This document shows positions 10,262 to 22,560 of a stretch of 64,000 bases of DNA, in pieces. The stretch is taken from NCBI RefSeq assembly GCF_910592395.1, contig NC_088324.1, positions 4,056,953 through 4,120,952 on the forward strand, given 5' to 3'. The position numbers and the translations under genes are program-made. Below the pieces are notes generated by a model that was given only the letters and a program-made list of their open reading frames with translations, was not told the origin of the DNA and made no database searches. Origin of the DNA: Lineus longissimus (taxonomy: Eukaryota > Nemertea > Pilidiophora > Heteronemertea > Lineidae). The stretch's first letter is position 1. Every line of letters starts with the position of its first letter.

Positions 10262-12962
10262 ATTTTTAGCTCAGCTGACAAAGTCAGCGGAGCTGGTCAA
10301 GTAGCTATTCGATTGGTGTCCGTCCTTCCACCCATCCTGCCATCCTTCCATCTAGCCATCTGTAGACAAAGTTGGGCATTTTGTAATCATACAACCGAGG
10401 CACTTCAAATCTAGTTTTGCTTATAAACACCGCAGAAAATGTTGCTTACGGAAAAAAATTTGGGCGATTCGACTCAAATTCAGCTCCCCAGGGGGCAAAA
10501 TGCGTAAATGAAAAAACAATTTTTTTGACGCTCTATTCCAGCAGATAAAAGCTTGAAATAAAGTTGAAAAGGTCTTCATGATACAGAAGTTTTGATATAA
10601 AATAGATTAGTGTCGATTTATATCTCCAGTTGGCGGTAGTGAGCAAAACTGTTGTTTGACCCCGGATGACCCCACTTTAAATTTCCCGCCGCGAACTGAC
10701 ATGAAAACCTCGAACCAGGGAATACCGGACTGCTGGTATTGCCAGTGCATCCACTGTATGAACGGCTCGTCTGGGATAAATTGACCACTGCGCGGTCGAG
10801 GTTACCTGGAGTACTATCATCAAGAAAATGGCGGTGACCTTTTTATTTCTACCGGAGCGATGATTTTGTAAGTGACAAATTTTCTTATTTAAGCCTTTAC
10901 GGAAATGTATTTTGGAACGAAACTTCACACGTTTATAGAAAAGATCAACGAGAATGTGTTCAAATGCCCTCATAACGAGGAGTTCAACGGAATTTGGTCA
11001 AGACAACCTTCGAATGGAGTCAACTTTCTTTGCGAAATTGAAGCGACGACCTCATTATTTATCGTAATTTATGCAGATCTGAGTCCAGCTGATGGGTGAT
11101 GTTCTGATTTGTGTTCAAACTATTGGAAACTTCAGAAATTAGTTCTATTAGTTCTACTATTCTGCAGGAGTATATTATACCCATTGATGTTGACAGCTAA
11201 AAGCACGAAAACTTTGTTTATTTATCAAACTGTATCGAGTGTTATCGAATCGAATGGATGTGTCGATCGTCGGGGCGGATTGATATGTGGTTGTGCGTCC
11301 AAGGCGATTAGGTCATTCACTCAGTTAGTTAGAGAAAGATCATGATCACGAAGATGCGTGTTGTGTTATCATAACCGGAAAATAAGTTGAAGTTATTAGT
11401 AGTACTACGATTCTTACATGAGTAAAAAGTACGTTTTAAGCAACACAATAATGTTACTCTCATAAAAAAACTGTCAATTCTCCTTACCACTCACAGAAGC
11501 CAAGCCATTGCTGTTAAGTTATGCAGGGGCTTAATCAATTACCTGCACTCCCTGTGGGGTGAATAACATTACCTTTTGAACAGCTGGCTGTAGGGGGATG
11601 ATTGGAACAGCCGGTATACCTGCTGACCTGCTGAACCCAGGTTAATGTTATTTTCAATCCACGATTGCTGGTCACCTGATTTTCGAGATTTCGCAGGAAA
11701 TGAAATTGTAAACAAACGCATGTGTGCAGTTCAAATGTAAACAAAAATGTATTTTTGGTACTTTTGGTTGCTGGACTTGGGTCCCGCAGTTAGGAGCTGG
11801 GGTCAAATTGGTGGTCTATTGTTTATGGGTGCTGTTTTAGTCAGAGGTAGTCCTTGATTATGAAGGGATTTTCAAATTAAGGTGACCATGGTCTTTTTAT
11901 TTGCTCACCACAGCTTTCAATACTTGATGTATCTGAAGAGGGGCGCGGAACCTGACATGGCCTTACCAAGGAGCTGCTCACGGTGCTGAACTTCTAGCTT
12001 GCCTGTCGACTAAGTGCCTTTTTGGCCGAGACATTGCTACATGTAGGAGGAGCACGCATTTTAAATTAATAGTAGTGATAGGACAGTTGGTTCGAGCCAT
12101 TTGGCAGCCGACATGTGAAGGCCTATCTGGGATCTCCTTCTTCTCCTTATAAAAAGGGGCATATTGCTGACTAAGGAACAAGGCATATTGACATTGCCTC
12201 ATCATCTCTATCAGACCAATTGATATACTTTTATATGCACGCATACATCACGCCATTTCAGGGTAATGTCTGTGGACAATTGGTTTGATTAATTTGTCTC
12301 TTCGATATTGCTCCTTTATTGCATTAGATTTTCATCGCAATTCAATCTATTCAAGATATAGCCAATTTGAACCTGTCTGCGCCAAGGATAGATTGGTTCC
12401 CGATCGACTCACTAGGGATACGCAGTAGAGCACAATGTCATGAAAAATGACCCTTTGTATTGTAAATTCCAATCACCTGCAGGACAGGTCAATTTCTCTC
12501 AATAAAATTAATTTTGTTGACTCCTGTAATCTCTACCTTATTAAAAAAAAAAGACAGTGGTGTTAGTCCCAAACTGGTAATTTCTATTTATTTTGACCTC
12601 TGTTAAATCAGGATACCTCTCAATTACAGACAGCATTTTGTATCCTTGTGCTGTACAACCCAGCCTGGACATACCACAGTTGTCCATGGAGAAGTCTCAT
12701 CCTCTCTGACTCTTCTTTTCTGTAAAGCTACCGATACAACATACTGAACTAGGGATATCTTCCTTTGCCTCCTGTAATATTTACATACCATGGCTGATTA
12801 GTTCAATCATATTTCATCCAGCTGGCAGCTCTGCATTGAAAATTTTAGTGGTATAACGTGTTCTCTTGACCTTCAAACAGTAGTATAAAGCCGATATTTA
12901 CTACTTTGCACCATCAGTCCTATGTTATTAGGTCATCCAGCTGAGCGCCAGGCCCTTGGGCC
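10262..12962. mobile_element. 2.7-kb insertion splitting the integrase
   Basis: Integrase homology stops at about 10262 (KGGKRNKAPL side) and resumes at about 12963 (CEICQQ side). Removing the insert brings the two halves of the zinc domain-core linker together. The left end reads TTTTTAGCTCAGCTGACAAA and the right end CATCCAGCTGAGCGCCAGG, sharing an inverted GCTCAGCTG core near the tips. The interior has no convincing coding exon; the small open frames at 10.7-12.2 kb lack motifs. It is best called a non-autonomous transposon of unknown superfamily. The exact target duplication could not be fixed. Confidence 0.6.
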
Positions 12963-13507
12963 TCTTGTTGGCAGATTTCACAAGTTCTGACAAAGTCGAC
13001 CACATTCCTTTTTAAGCCAGGGCGCCAGCAACGCTGTTTTGCCTTCCCAAGGGTCTTGGCCACTCCTAGATGGGCACCAGCAAAACCACTATGGATCTCC
13101 TCCAGCACTGGGTTAACAAAAGATGAGGGCAGTACTAGGCGAAGCCTGTCATTATCAGGAGCCCTGCAGTACAAAATGCCATCCTGGATCACCAGATTGG
13201 GGTGCTGGGCCCATACAGCCCTCTCCGTCCTACTGCATCCCATCATTACTTCTTCCAGTGGCTTGTCAGTTGTTTCCGACACGTGGAGGTACACTGACCT
13301 CAAATCAGGGTCATCCTTTTGCGCTTGCTGGATTTCTTCCCGGTTCCACATGAATTCGGGTGTCTTCAGTCCGGTGGCTTTCCTTGGCGGCTGGATTGCA
13401 CTCACCTGTAAAGGTTGGAGATTTGGCCTCCGTGGGACCACACGTAGGGCAGTCCCCATGTCGACGCATCCTTTTGGGTCGCCTTGACAGAGCGTCTGCG
13501 TTCCCAT
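12963..13507 (-). pseudogene. Gypsy integrase zinc-binding (H2C2) domain
   Basis: The order is HSGFAGAHLGVAKTLGKAKQ, then CWRPGLKRNVVDFVRTCEIC. This gives His...His and Cys-x2-Cys of the HHCC finger at the integrase N-terminus. The upstream residues (ILYCRAPDNDRLRLVLP) are the usual beta hairpin before it. The frame differs from that of the RNase H ORF, so a shift lies near 13430. After CEICQQ the sequence runs into the inserted element. Confidence 0.8.
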
Positions 13508-14060
13508 GCTTTGTACCAGAGCGGAGTTCTATTTCATAATCAAATTCGGCCAACCTCTCTAACCAGCGAGCAACCTGACCGGACGGCTCCTTGAAATTTA
13601 ACAGCCATTTGACAGCCATATTGTCAGTCCTCACTCGAAAGCGTTTCCCCAGCAAATAGTACCGTAAGTGCTCCGCAAATGTTACTAGTGCCAGCATTTC
13701 TCTACGCGTGGTGCAATAATTGGTTTCCCCACCTTGAAACACCTTGCTTCCGTAAGCAATCACCTTCTCTGATCCGTCTTGCTGTTTCTGTGACAAGGCT
13801 CCACCCATTGCCCGGTCACTGGCGTCTGTGTCTAAGACAAACTCCCCTGCCTCTGGACTGAAGTCTGGATAAGCTAATACTGGGGAAGAGATCAACTTTT
13901 CCTTTAACGTCTTGAAAGCAATTTCACATTTCTCGGACCACACGAATGGCACCTCCTTCCTTGTCAGGTTGTGAAGAGGCGCCACTATGTGGGCAAACTC
14001 TGGCACAAACTGTTGGTAATAAGTGGCAAGTCCCATGAACGAACGAAACCTCCGACACAT
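13311..14060 (-). pseudogene. Gypsy RNase H domain and tether
   Basis: This part begins in the RT thumb (RSFMGLATYYQQFVPEF) and continues to the RNase H motifs FVLDTDASDRAMGGALSQ, TTRREMLALV and RVRTDNMAVKWL, ending with HGNADALSRRP. It overlaps the RT ORF in another frame, which marks a frameshift near 14050. The remainder after about 13430 is out of frame. Confidence 0.8.
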
Positions 14061-15148
14061 TCAGCTACTTTGGCTATCTTGTCTTCATCGGTGCAGATTC
14101 CATCCTTCGTCACTTTGTGGCCGAGGAACTTAACAAGTGGTCGGAATAGCTTGCACTTGGATGGCTTCAGTTTGAGGTTAGCCGATTCCAAACGAGTGAA
14201 AACCTCTTCAAGACGGGACAGGTGCTGCTCGAATGTCTCAGAGTGGACAATTATGTCATCCAGGTATACTAGACAATACTCCAAGCCCCCAAGGTCGATG
14301 TTCATCAGCCTAGTAAAGGTGGCCGGGGCTCCAGTGAGACCAAATGGCATAACACGCCATTCATACTGTTTAACCCCCGAAACAAACGAGGTCTTGGCCC
14401 TGTCTTCTGGCGCCATGCCCACTTGCCAGTACCCGCTTGCACAATCGAGGCAAGAGAAGAACTGAGAGCCCGATAGCTTGTTTAGAGTTTCATCTATCCT
14501 TGGCAGTGGTTGTGCAGACTTTACTGAGGTGGCATTCAATCGGCGGTAGTCTATACAAAGGCGAAATGACCCATCATGTTTCCGAGCGAGAACAATTTGG
14601 GCACTCCAAGGACTCTGTGACTCTTGAATTAAGTTCCGGTCCAGGAGCTCCTTGATGGTCTTGTCTGCAAATTCTTGCTGATGAGGTGGCACTCGCCTCG
14701 GGCGCTGTTTGATGGGTTGTGCTCCTTCAGTGTCGATCGTGTGTTCGGCTATGTGTGTCTGTCCCAGATCAAAGTCACCCATTGAGAATACCTTTTGATG
14801 CCTTCTGACAAGATCTATCACTGCCTCTGTCTGTTGTCCTGAAAGGCCCAACTCAGTCACCTCTAACTTCTCTAGCAAGGCTCCTAACCTGGCCTCATCT
14901 TCCAGCGTACTTGGCTGTTCCGGTGTAGTCTCAACCTTGGTTTTACTAGCAGAACAAATATTCAGATTTTGCACCCCTTCCTTATCGACCGGTGGGGATC
15001 CATCCATCCCAGGGGACAGAATCCTCTCGGCTGACCCAACCTCTGCCACTGGATGGAACCAACCGATTGTCCTGCAGGCCCTGATAAAAATTGGCTTGTC
15101 AGTGAAATTCGCCACTCTCACCGGCATTTTCCCATAGTCGGATGACAC
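13985..15148 (-). pseudogene. Gypsy reverse transcriptase
   Basis: RT blocks appear in order: SPWSAQIVLARKHDGSFR, LCIDYRRLNA, FFSCLDCASGYWQV, MPFGLTGAPATFTRLM and the catalytic box CLVYLDDIIVHS, then FLGHKVTKDGI. All three catalytic Asp positions are kept. The N-terminal part (MPVRVANFTDKPIFIRACRT) is the protease-RT linker typical of Ty3/gypsy. The frame breaks after KVAECV near 14050. Confidence 0.85.
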
Positions 15149-15149
15149 C

Positions 15150-15335
15150 AGGGACCTCCCTGTTGTAAAGCCTTAAGTGCCCTTCTGAGCTTCTATCAGA
15201 CCTGGGGTGAGATGGCTTTCCTTCCTGCTCCTAGACAGTTTCCCGGCCAGGATCATCTCCGTTCCTGCAGGTATTCTTATATTCCTCCACAGCGCAGCCA
15301 TCTCGTCAAATCCATGGTATTCTCTGTAGTTTTTG
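15150..15335 (-). pseudogene. Truncated 5' end of the gypsy pol (after protease)
   Basis: ALWRNIRIPAGTEMILAGKL is the segment that normally lies between the gypsy protease and RT. It is out of frame with the RT ORF. Upstream of about 15335 the similarity ends, so protease, gag and the 5' LTR are absent. Confidence 0.55.
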
Positions 15336-16083
15336 AGTTCACCGCGACGCGACGTTGACAGCGCTGATGACGCACCGTGCCAAGCTAGTGACGTCACGAC
15401 CACTCTCCAAGTTGCCACTACGCGCTCCATTGCGCTTGCCCAGGTCCGCGTATTTTGGAGATCGTAATGACGCGACGCCATGGCAAACAATCAAAAAGTT
15501 TCAATGTTATCATGCATAGCCGTTGCCTGTACTTTTAGATACGAATGATACATTGTAGCTAATCGCGCCTGATCTCTGTACAAATGTGCAGTGCGTGTCC
15601 GGGTGCGTGTCTTGGGCAAGAGAGTTTGGACTTCGATTGAAATCGAATCCAATGCATGGGATAGTGTTGAGCATTGTTGTGTACCCAAGGTTGATCGCTG
15701 TTGATGTACTAAAACGTGTGTACCAGCTTGTCTCTGAGTAAAAAAATGACAATCTTGAGATTTGAAAAATAAGTTAAGGGCGGGTTCTCTTTGACGTATT
15801 TGTATCTGAAAGAGTCTATAATAAGCAGCGAGGCCAGGGGTGTTCGGGAACAACTCTTCCAGGGAAGGTGAATGATTTTGGCGCGTGGCAACATGTCTGG
15901 CCTCTTAGAGCGGGAAGCAAAATAGGTATACAACAAAAGTAAAAATATCCAGTACTCAACCTGGCCCTGAAGTACTCGAGTGAAGTAACCTCTCCATCCC
16001 CCCACCCCCTCGCACACACCCATTGACTGACCCTCATCATGAGAATTTGGCAGGTAATTATTTGAATGATTCTGTTTTGAACA
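15336..16083. other. Upstream region of the four-exon gene, no gene seen
   Basis: This is non-repetitive sequence between the truncated gypsy end and the ATG at 16084. Overlapping small open frames on the minus strand have no motif. Promoter elements for the + strand gene should lie here, but no TATA box or CpG cluster stands out. Confidence 0.35.
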
Positions 16084-18170
16084 ATGTCAATGGAGAACCT
16101 CAGGGAAGAAATCAATGGAGCTTTCTCCAATTTTCGGAGAAAGTTTCAGTCGAAAATCGTTGATGCGGAGGAGATGTCTAGGTTCGTGGCATTCAGCCAC
16201 GAACTGGACGGAGTCCTGGCCTGCCTAACGGCGAAGTACGCCCCGAGTGTTGGGCGAGCTGAGTCAAGGAGGCACCAGCTGGTACAGGTAAACATCGAAT
16301 TCTAGTTATTTTATCACTCAATATGGCCCAGAGGGCGAACAGAGCATTTATGAGAGCATAGTGAAATATTTAATTTGATTTTATACATAGTCGGCGGCAA
16401 AGACTTGACGTCGACTGCCATGCCAATAGTACCCGAAGGTTTCCGAATGGTCGTTCGTAAAAAAACCGGTGGACCGCACTTACGTCATTTCACATATTTG
16501 TTCATCGAGGGAAGCAATATAATCAATTAAGAATTGAAAAACAGCGGTCATAAATCTTTGTAGGCGTTGCTTTCGTTCAGAAGCACGGTTAAGAAGCCAT
16601 GAGCTTGAATGTAGAGCAGGCATACAGACCTAGGGGACCATAACATCATCAGCACCTTCACCGCCTGAACGTTGCCATGGGATAAGACGCTCTGCACGAA
16701 TCGAATCTATTTGATTGTGGCGGGAACTGGAGGGCGGGAATGGGCAAACACGCCAATGAATGATATTATTGTGAAGTAGGGGAGTTGTTTTGTTTAAATA
16801 GCATGGGGGTGATAGTTTTTTCGCGGGTTTGGATGCAGCTTATTACTAGTAATGTCTAATCAGTTAGGCTAATGGTTTATTCCTGGCCGAAGAAATTACA
16901 GCAGAGGGCGGCCCAGTCATATTGTTAACCCCCTTTCTGTGAAGATGAAGTGGTCACTAATGTGCCAAATATACCGCTTCAGCATGTCTTTGTTATTTCA
17001 GATTTATCCTGCTGTAATCAAAGAAATTGGCCTCATACATAAACAGCTGCTCCGGCTCATGAGGGCAAATATTCCAAGGAGGAATGTCCGGATTTCTCGG
17101 TAAATATTATAGAGCATGACTAAAGCTTCAAAGTGCTTTTATTTCTTATTTGAAATTTGCTTAAGTAGCCTACACTATAGGATAAGGACCTGATACAGAA
17201 AAGGCAAAAAGTCATTGGATTTGTAAGGCCTAGGCCTGTGTTTCTATAACGTGGCCAGGTTCTAATGTGGTCCCAGCAAAGAAAACTGGGGTAAGGACAC
17301 CGGGAAATAAGAGCAATGAACTGTAACACTAATCCTGTTCTTATGTTTTTGAGTGTTTCCCTTCTATTTGGGAACAGACAAAGATATATTTACAAGTTAT
17401 TTCTGTGTTTCCCCCTATTAAAAATTCGTGGTCTCTCTATAGCTGCCTATTGTATGGAAACACTGATATATGGGGAACAACCACATTGTTACACCGGGCC
17501 TTGGATCTTCGAGTAGGCCAAGCGGAAATCACAGCGCCCCCCCCCCCCCCAATTACTATAGGATAGGCCTGTATGTATACAATACAATGTATACTTTATT
17601 CGAAATTTTTATTCCAGTGATATGCCCGCAGAGGTTTTTGAGGAAGTGAGGGCCCTGGTCAGCACCAACAGCCATAAGACAACCATCAAGGTGACCAGGG
17701 CCACAACCACAATTGCCATCACCAGCTGGGAGAAGGTGCTGGTACTTTTCAATTTTTGGGCCATGGAGACAGCAACACCCCGCAACAGTCTGCTGAGGAA
17801 GGTGGATGGACAGGTAAAGCCTAGTATTGCATCCTGGGATCGCATCCTGAGTGCATCATATGCTTCTACAGCGTCAGGGATGCCCCCCCCCCCCTTAGTT
17901 GATACATTCGACTCTTGCATGGTCAATTAATTGATATGAATAAAATCGCAATTTGGACAAGTTGGGTTGTGTAGACAGGACTGTGAGACACAACAAGAGC
18001 ATTCTAATTCATGAGTCTGAATTATATATTTTTTTGCATTTCAGGGAAACAGCATGATGGTTGTTGTCAACGAGAGCCATCCTATGACTTTGACCATGAG
18101 GCACAATGCCAATAGGTTATTTGTGTTTGCCTCATTTGAGGTAAAGAATAAATTTGGGGTAGCCCAGTAA
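16084..18170 (+). CDS. Unrecognised four-exon gene, about 207 aa
   Basis: Exons 16084-16287, 17002-17099, 17618-17813 and 18045-18170 have GT-AG edges and compatible phases (0, 2, 0), giving 624 nt from ATG to TAA. Exon 1 (MSMENLREEINGAFSNFRRK) is helical. Exon 2 starts IYPAVIKEI and has a basic end (ANIPRRNVRIS). Exon 3 holds the Thr-rich NSHKTTIKVTRATTTIAITS strand region followed by WEKVLVLFNFW. Exon 4 ends VKNKFGVAQ. The last exon reads through a GTAAAG at 18141; the stop at 18168 is preferred because the paralog at 6605-7024 (-) ends at the same place. No known family is recognised and no signal peptide or membrane segment is seen. Conservation between the two paralogs at the protein level argues for a real gene. 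Confidence 0.6.
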
Positions 18171-18960
18171 AAAGCTCAAAAAATTGTTGTTCCTATTTCT
18201 TTCCTTTTGATTTAGTCTTCCATACATTGTACGAGACAAACTCAGAACTGCAATGACAATGTGAATAAAAACCTTTTCCAACGGTTCGAAATCATCCATG
18301 GTGGAGGGATTGGAGCATACACTCAGATGTCCTGATGATGTCTATGTCCATGGAACCTCTTGGATGGAATGTGCCACAAGAGCAGGCTGTTAAATATTTA
18401 AATTTTTTCAAACTTTCCTGCTACATCAAAATATGCTTGTCCCAGCAGATATTGATGAGTGGGGCTCCTCCTGTCCTGAAATGACAAGCTGCCTCCAAGT
18501 GGAGACATTCCCCTGTCAAAGATCCGATAAGAGACCATATCCATACGGACAGCTTCAGTAATGGATGTGACATGACTTTCTTCCCGCAAAGACAACTTTG
18601 TCTTGGTTGGTCACCTCCAAGATAGGACCAAATCAAAGTCATTGACAAAATCCAGGTACAATATTGTCACATGCAGAGAGCACAGCTTGTCTCGGGTCTC
18701 CTTCTATGTCCTGGATGAGACAAGACAGGTCACCTTCATAGGAAGAGCACTTGGCTTTGTGTTTTCCAGTCAAGATTTAAAACAACACGAAAATTTAACT
18801 TGAACAAGAATGTTTTATTGACAAAGGGATAAATAAATAAAACAACAATTTGGACGGAGATATGAAATTCAAAACACTTTTAACATGGCAATGAATTGGA
18901 TGCCAAGTTTGGATAAATGACATGAGTGCCCTCATCTGGGGTAAAACACAGACTCAATGG
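18171..18960. other. Intergenic, nothing supported
   Basis: Unique-looking sequence with only short motif-free open frames. A poly(A) signal-like AATAAA is present at 18147-18152, within the end of the four-exon gene. Confidence 0.3.
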
Positions 18961-18975
18961 TTTCATTCCATCAAC

Positions 18976-19015
18976 CCCCCCCCCCCACACACACACGCAC
19001 ACGCACACGCATACG
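18976..19015. repeat. C-run and (CA)n microsatellite
   Basis: About ten C followed by CA repeats that change to CACG. It sits at the left edge of a copy of the GGGGAC repeat family. Confidence 0.85.
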
Positions 19016-19587
19016 TGTATATGGTGTCGAACGGGGACGTGCGTCTCAAGCAGCCGAATGGGGACTTCTTTATTTAAAGGTCTATGCCAACGATGTTTGA
19101 AAGGCATTATCTCTGATCATTTACAAGTAGCCATAGCAACTTGGATTACCAGTACATGCAATTTCACCAAATCCGTATTTTGTTGTCAAACTGGGGCCAC
19201 ACCTCAACACACCTTTCATCAACCCCTTCGTTAGGAAATGGGGACTCACCAGCACATGTGAAAGTTAAGTCAAACGAGGACTGCCTACAAAATCCAGCAG
19301 GCATATAGATTTGCCAAAGAAAGTGCTCCTACTTTTGCCTAGCGATATGAGGCTTTGTGGTTTTCTAAAACACTAAAATAGTGCATATGGAGAAACAGGT
19401 GATTGGCTGGAATTTGGATTAGGCTACAGGAGCATTTTCTACCAACTCCATTATACCTTTGTCATGTTTTGGGCTTTATACCAATAGGACTAGATTTTGT
19501 CCCCATTTGGATAGGATAAACCAAGAGGGTCAATGAGACTTACCATATCGTCGAACGGGGACGACTCGTTTTGTGATGACGGGCCAC

Positions 19588-20111
19588 ATATTCGTATTCA
19601 ATTTTGTCTCTTATTGTCTTGGTCATAACCTGTCTTCATAAAGACAATATGTCACATCCAGATATACTGACATACATGTATATTCGTATTCAATATTGTC
19701 TCTTAATGTCTTGGTACAACATGTCTTCATAAAGATAAGATGTCACATCCAGATATACTGACATAATATTAGTATTCAATTATGTCTCTTAGTGTCTTGG
19801 TCACAACCTGTCTTCATAAAGATAAGATGTCACATCCACATATACTGACATTAGTATTCAATATTGTCTCTTATTGTCTTGGTCACAACCTGTCTTCATA
19901 AAGACAAGATGTCACATCCAGATATACTGACATGCATGTATATTCGTATTCAATTTTGTCTCTTAGTGTCTTGGTCACAACCTGTCTTCATAAAGATAAG
20001 ATGTCACATCCAGATATACTGACATATATTGACATAATATAAGTATTCAATATTGTCTCTTAGTGTCTTGGTCACAACCTGTCTTCATAAAAATAAGATG
20101 TCACATCCAGA
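19588..20111. repeat. Minisatellite, unit about 80-95 bases (array 1)
   Basis: About six units, each containing TTGTCTCTTATTGTCTTGGT, TGTCTTCATAAAGAYAAGAT and GTCACATCCAGATATACTGA. Unit length varies by presence or absence of a short ACATGTATATTC segment. Confidence 0.85.
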
Positions 20112-20113
20112 TA

Positions 20114-20341
20114 CGGTAAAATTCCCTCTGAGCTGTCGCTTGGTAGCAGTAATGGTGCCTCCTTTCTAAGACCACAAACAACACTTATGATAACCCCTTA
20201 CTATTGAAATGGTCCTGTTCTGTTCCAATGATGAAATAATCATGAAAATCTAGCTTCTAACTAATTCATTAGACTACATACCTGTGGTTTTCGTTAGAGG
20301 CGCAACTGCTACCATGCGACGGCTCAGAGGGGATTTTACAG
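20114..20341. mobile_element. MITE with TA target site (mariner/Tc1-like), copy 1
   Basis: Terminal inverted repeats of about 45 bases start CGGTAAAATTCCCTCTGAGC on the left and CTGTAAAATCCCCTCTGAGC on the right. TA flanks both ends (20112-20113 and 20342-20343). The element is 228 bases long with no coding capacity. Confidence 0.8.
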
Positions 20342-20838
20342 TATATTGAGATATAATCGCAGCCGAATGGGGACTTCTTAATTTAAAGGTCTATGCCAAC
20401 GATGTTTGAAAGGCATTATCTCTGATCATTTACAAGTAGCCATAGCAACTTGGATTACCAGTACATGCAATTTCACCAAATCCGTATTTTGTTGTCAAAC
20501 TTTGGACACACCTATTCATCAACCCCTTCGTTAGGAAATGGGGACTCACCAGCACATGTGAAAGTTAAGTCAAACGAGGACTGCCTACAAAATCCAGCAG
20601 GCATCTAGATTTGCCAAAGAAAGTGCTCCTACTTTTGCCTGGCGTTATGAGGCTTTGTGGTTTTCTAAAACACTAAAATAGTGCATATGGAGACAACTCC
20701 ATTATACCTTTGTCATGTTTTGGGCTTTATACCAATAGGCCTAGATTTTGTCCCCATTTGGATAGGATACACCAGGAGGGTCAATGAGACTTACCATATC
20801 GTAGAACGGGGACGACTCGTTTTGTGATGACGGGCCAC

Positions 20839-21351
20839 ATATTCGTATTCAATTTTGTCTCTTATTGTCTTGGTCACAACCATCTTCATAAAGACAAGTA
20901 TCACATCCAGATATACTGACATACATGTATATTCGTATTCAATATTGTCTCTTAGTGTCTTGGTCACAACCTGTCTTCATGAAGATAAGATGTCACATCC
21001 AGATATACTTACATTATAGTATTCAATATTGTCTCTTATTGTCTTGGTCACAACCTGTCTTCATAAAGATAAGATGTCACATCCACATATACTTACATTA
21101 TAGTATTCAATATTGTCTCTTATTGTCTTGGTCACAACCTGTCTTCATAAAGACAAGACGTCACATCCAGATATACTGACATACATGTATATTCGTATTC
21201 AATTTTGTCTCTTAGTGTCTTGGTCACAACCTGTCTTCATAAAGATAAGATGTCACATCCAGATATACTGACATATATTAGTATTCAATATTGTCTCTTA
21301 GTGTCTTGGTCAAAACTTGTCTTCATAAAAATAAGATGTCACATCCAGATA
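20839..21351. repeat. Minisatellite, unit about 80-95 bases (array 2)
   Basis: Same unit as the array at 19588-20111, inside the second copy of the larger tandem segment, with independent small changes between units. Confidence 0.85.
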
Positions 21352-21579
21352 CGGTAAAATTCCCTCTGAGCTGTCGCTTGGTAGCAGTAATGGTGCCTCC
21401 TTTCTAAGACCACAAACAACACTTATGATAACCCCTTACTATTGAAATGGTCCTGTTCTGTCCCAATGATGAAATAATCATGAAAATCTAGCTTCTAACT
21501 AATTCATTAGACTACATACCTGTGGTTTTCGTTAGAGGCGCAACTGCTACCATGCGACGGCTCAGAGGGGATTTTACAG
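21352..21579. mobile_element. MITE with TA target site (mariner/Tc1-like), copy 2
   Basis: Same 228-base element, at the same relative position inside the next large tandem unit and flanked by the same TA. It was copied by the tandem duplication rather than inserted independently. Confidence 0.8.
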
Positions 21580-22309
21580 TATATTGAGATATAATCGCAG
21601 CCGAATGGGGACTTCTTAATTTAAAGGTCTATGCCAACGATGTTTGAAAGGCATTATCTCTGATCATTTACAAGTAGCCATAGCAACTTGGATTACCAGT
21701 ACATGCAATTTCACCAAATCCGTATTTTGTTGTCAAACTGGGGACACACCTCAACAAACCTTTCATCAACCCCTTCGTTAGGAAATGGGGACTCACCAGC
21801 ACATGTGAAAGTTAAGTCAAACGAGGACTGCCTTCAAAAGGAAAGAAAAGAATGAAACCAACTCCTAGAGGGAACCCAAACATCATTTTGATTTAGGAAT
21901 TTAGGACAAAAGATTGCCGAAAAAGGTTAAGCACATTTACCCAACCATTGCCGCAATAAAGAAAAACAAATCATGTTATTCAGTTTTCCTAAGCTTTTAT
22001 TTATTCAATTAAAATTAACACCATGAACACTAAGATGAGCTGAAAAATGGATCAAGATGAATGAACAGAGATCACTGACAGGTGATTCTTGGAGAAGAAT
22101 GGACCACCAACATAAAAGTATGATTATTCATGTTAACCTGGATATGAATTGTTTCAAAGACATGACAGACTAATCAAAATACTACAACAGCAACAATAGA
22201 AACAGAGAATTGCAAGGTTGCTCAGCTAACATGTAATTGATACAGCATATACACAAATACATGGTATCCTCCTGTTGTAAGGTGAAGTTAGGACACACCC
22301 CCAATACCA

Positions 22310-22560
22310 TGGCATTCATGTATATGGTGTCGAACGGGGACGTCCCCATTTGGCAATCTGTGCTATCCGGCCAAATGGGGACCCTCACCTTGTATGTGTT
22401 GAACCCACACTGGACAAATGGGGACTGTATTAAGCCAAATGGTGACGTACTTTTACACGGTGATATGAGTTTAAAGGGTGCCGATATTGCCATTCGCCAA
22501 TTGGGGACGTCCCAAGATTGACAGGACCAGGTGGGCTGTGGTCCCCATTTGACACTGCAA
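22310..22560. repeat. GGGGAC dispersed repeat, near complete copy
   Basis: This copy starts TATGGTGTCGAACGGGGACG, passes CCAAATGGGGACCCTCACCT and CCAATTGGGGACGTCCC, and ends TGGTCCCCATTTGACAC. Short palindromes GGGGACGTCCCC and GGGGAC/GTCCCC recur. It serves as the reference for other copies in the window. No coding capacity or target duplication was identified. Confidence 0.75.

Larger units (their letters stand above)
7300..15335 (-). mobile_element. Decayed Ty3/gypsy-type retrotransposon
   Basis: On the minus strand the order is protease-RT linker, reverse transcriptase, RNase H, integrase zinc domain, integrase core, GPF module, then an extra ORF. This is the Ty3/gypsy order. The copy is dead: gag and protease are missing (homology begins near 15335), the frame shifts near 14050 and 13430, an in-frame stop sits near 9629, another shift lies in a T-run near 9450, and about 2.7 kb of foreign DNA splits the integrase. 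A purine run (AAAGTGGGGACC, minus) at 7908-7897 just after the last ORF fits a polypurine tract, so 7300-7895 should contain the 3' LTR. Its outer edge could not be fixed because no 5' LTR is left to compare. Confidence 0.8.
19051..21836. repeat. Tandem segment of 1.24-1.31 kb, 2.2 copies
   Basis: The phrase CAGCCGAATGGGGACTTCTT recurs at 19051, 20360 and 21598, so the periods are 1309 and 1238. Each unit contains a shared unique stretch, a minisatellite and a mariner-like MITE in the same order. The third copy stops at about 21836. The size difference comes from minisatellite copy number and a small deletion. Confidence 0.9.
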
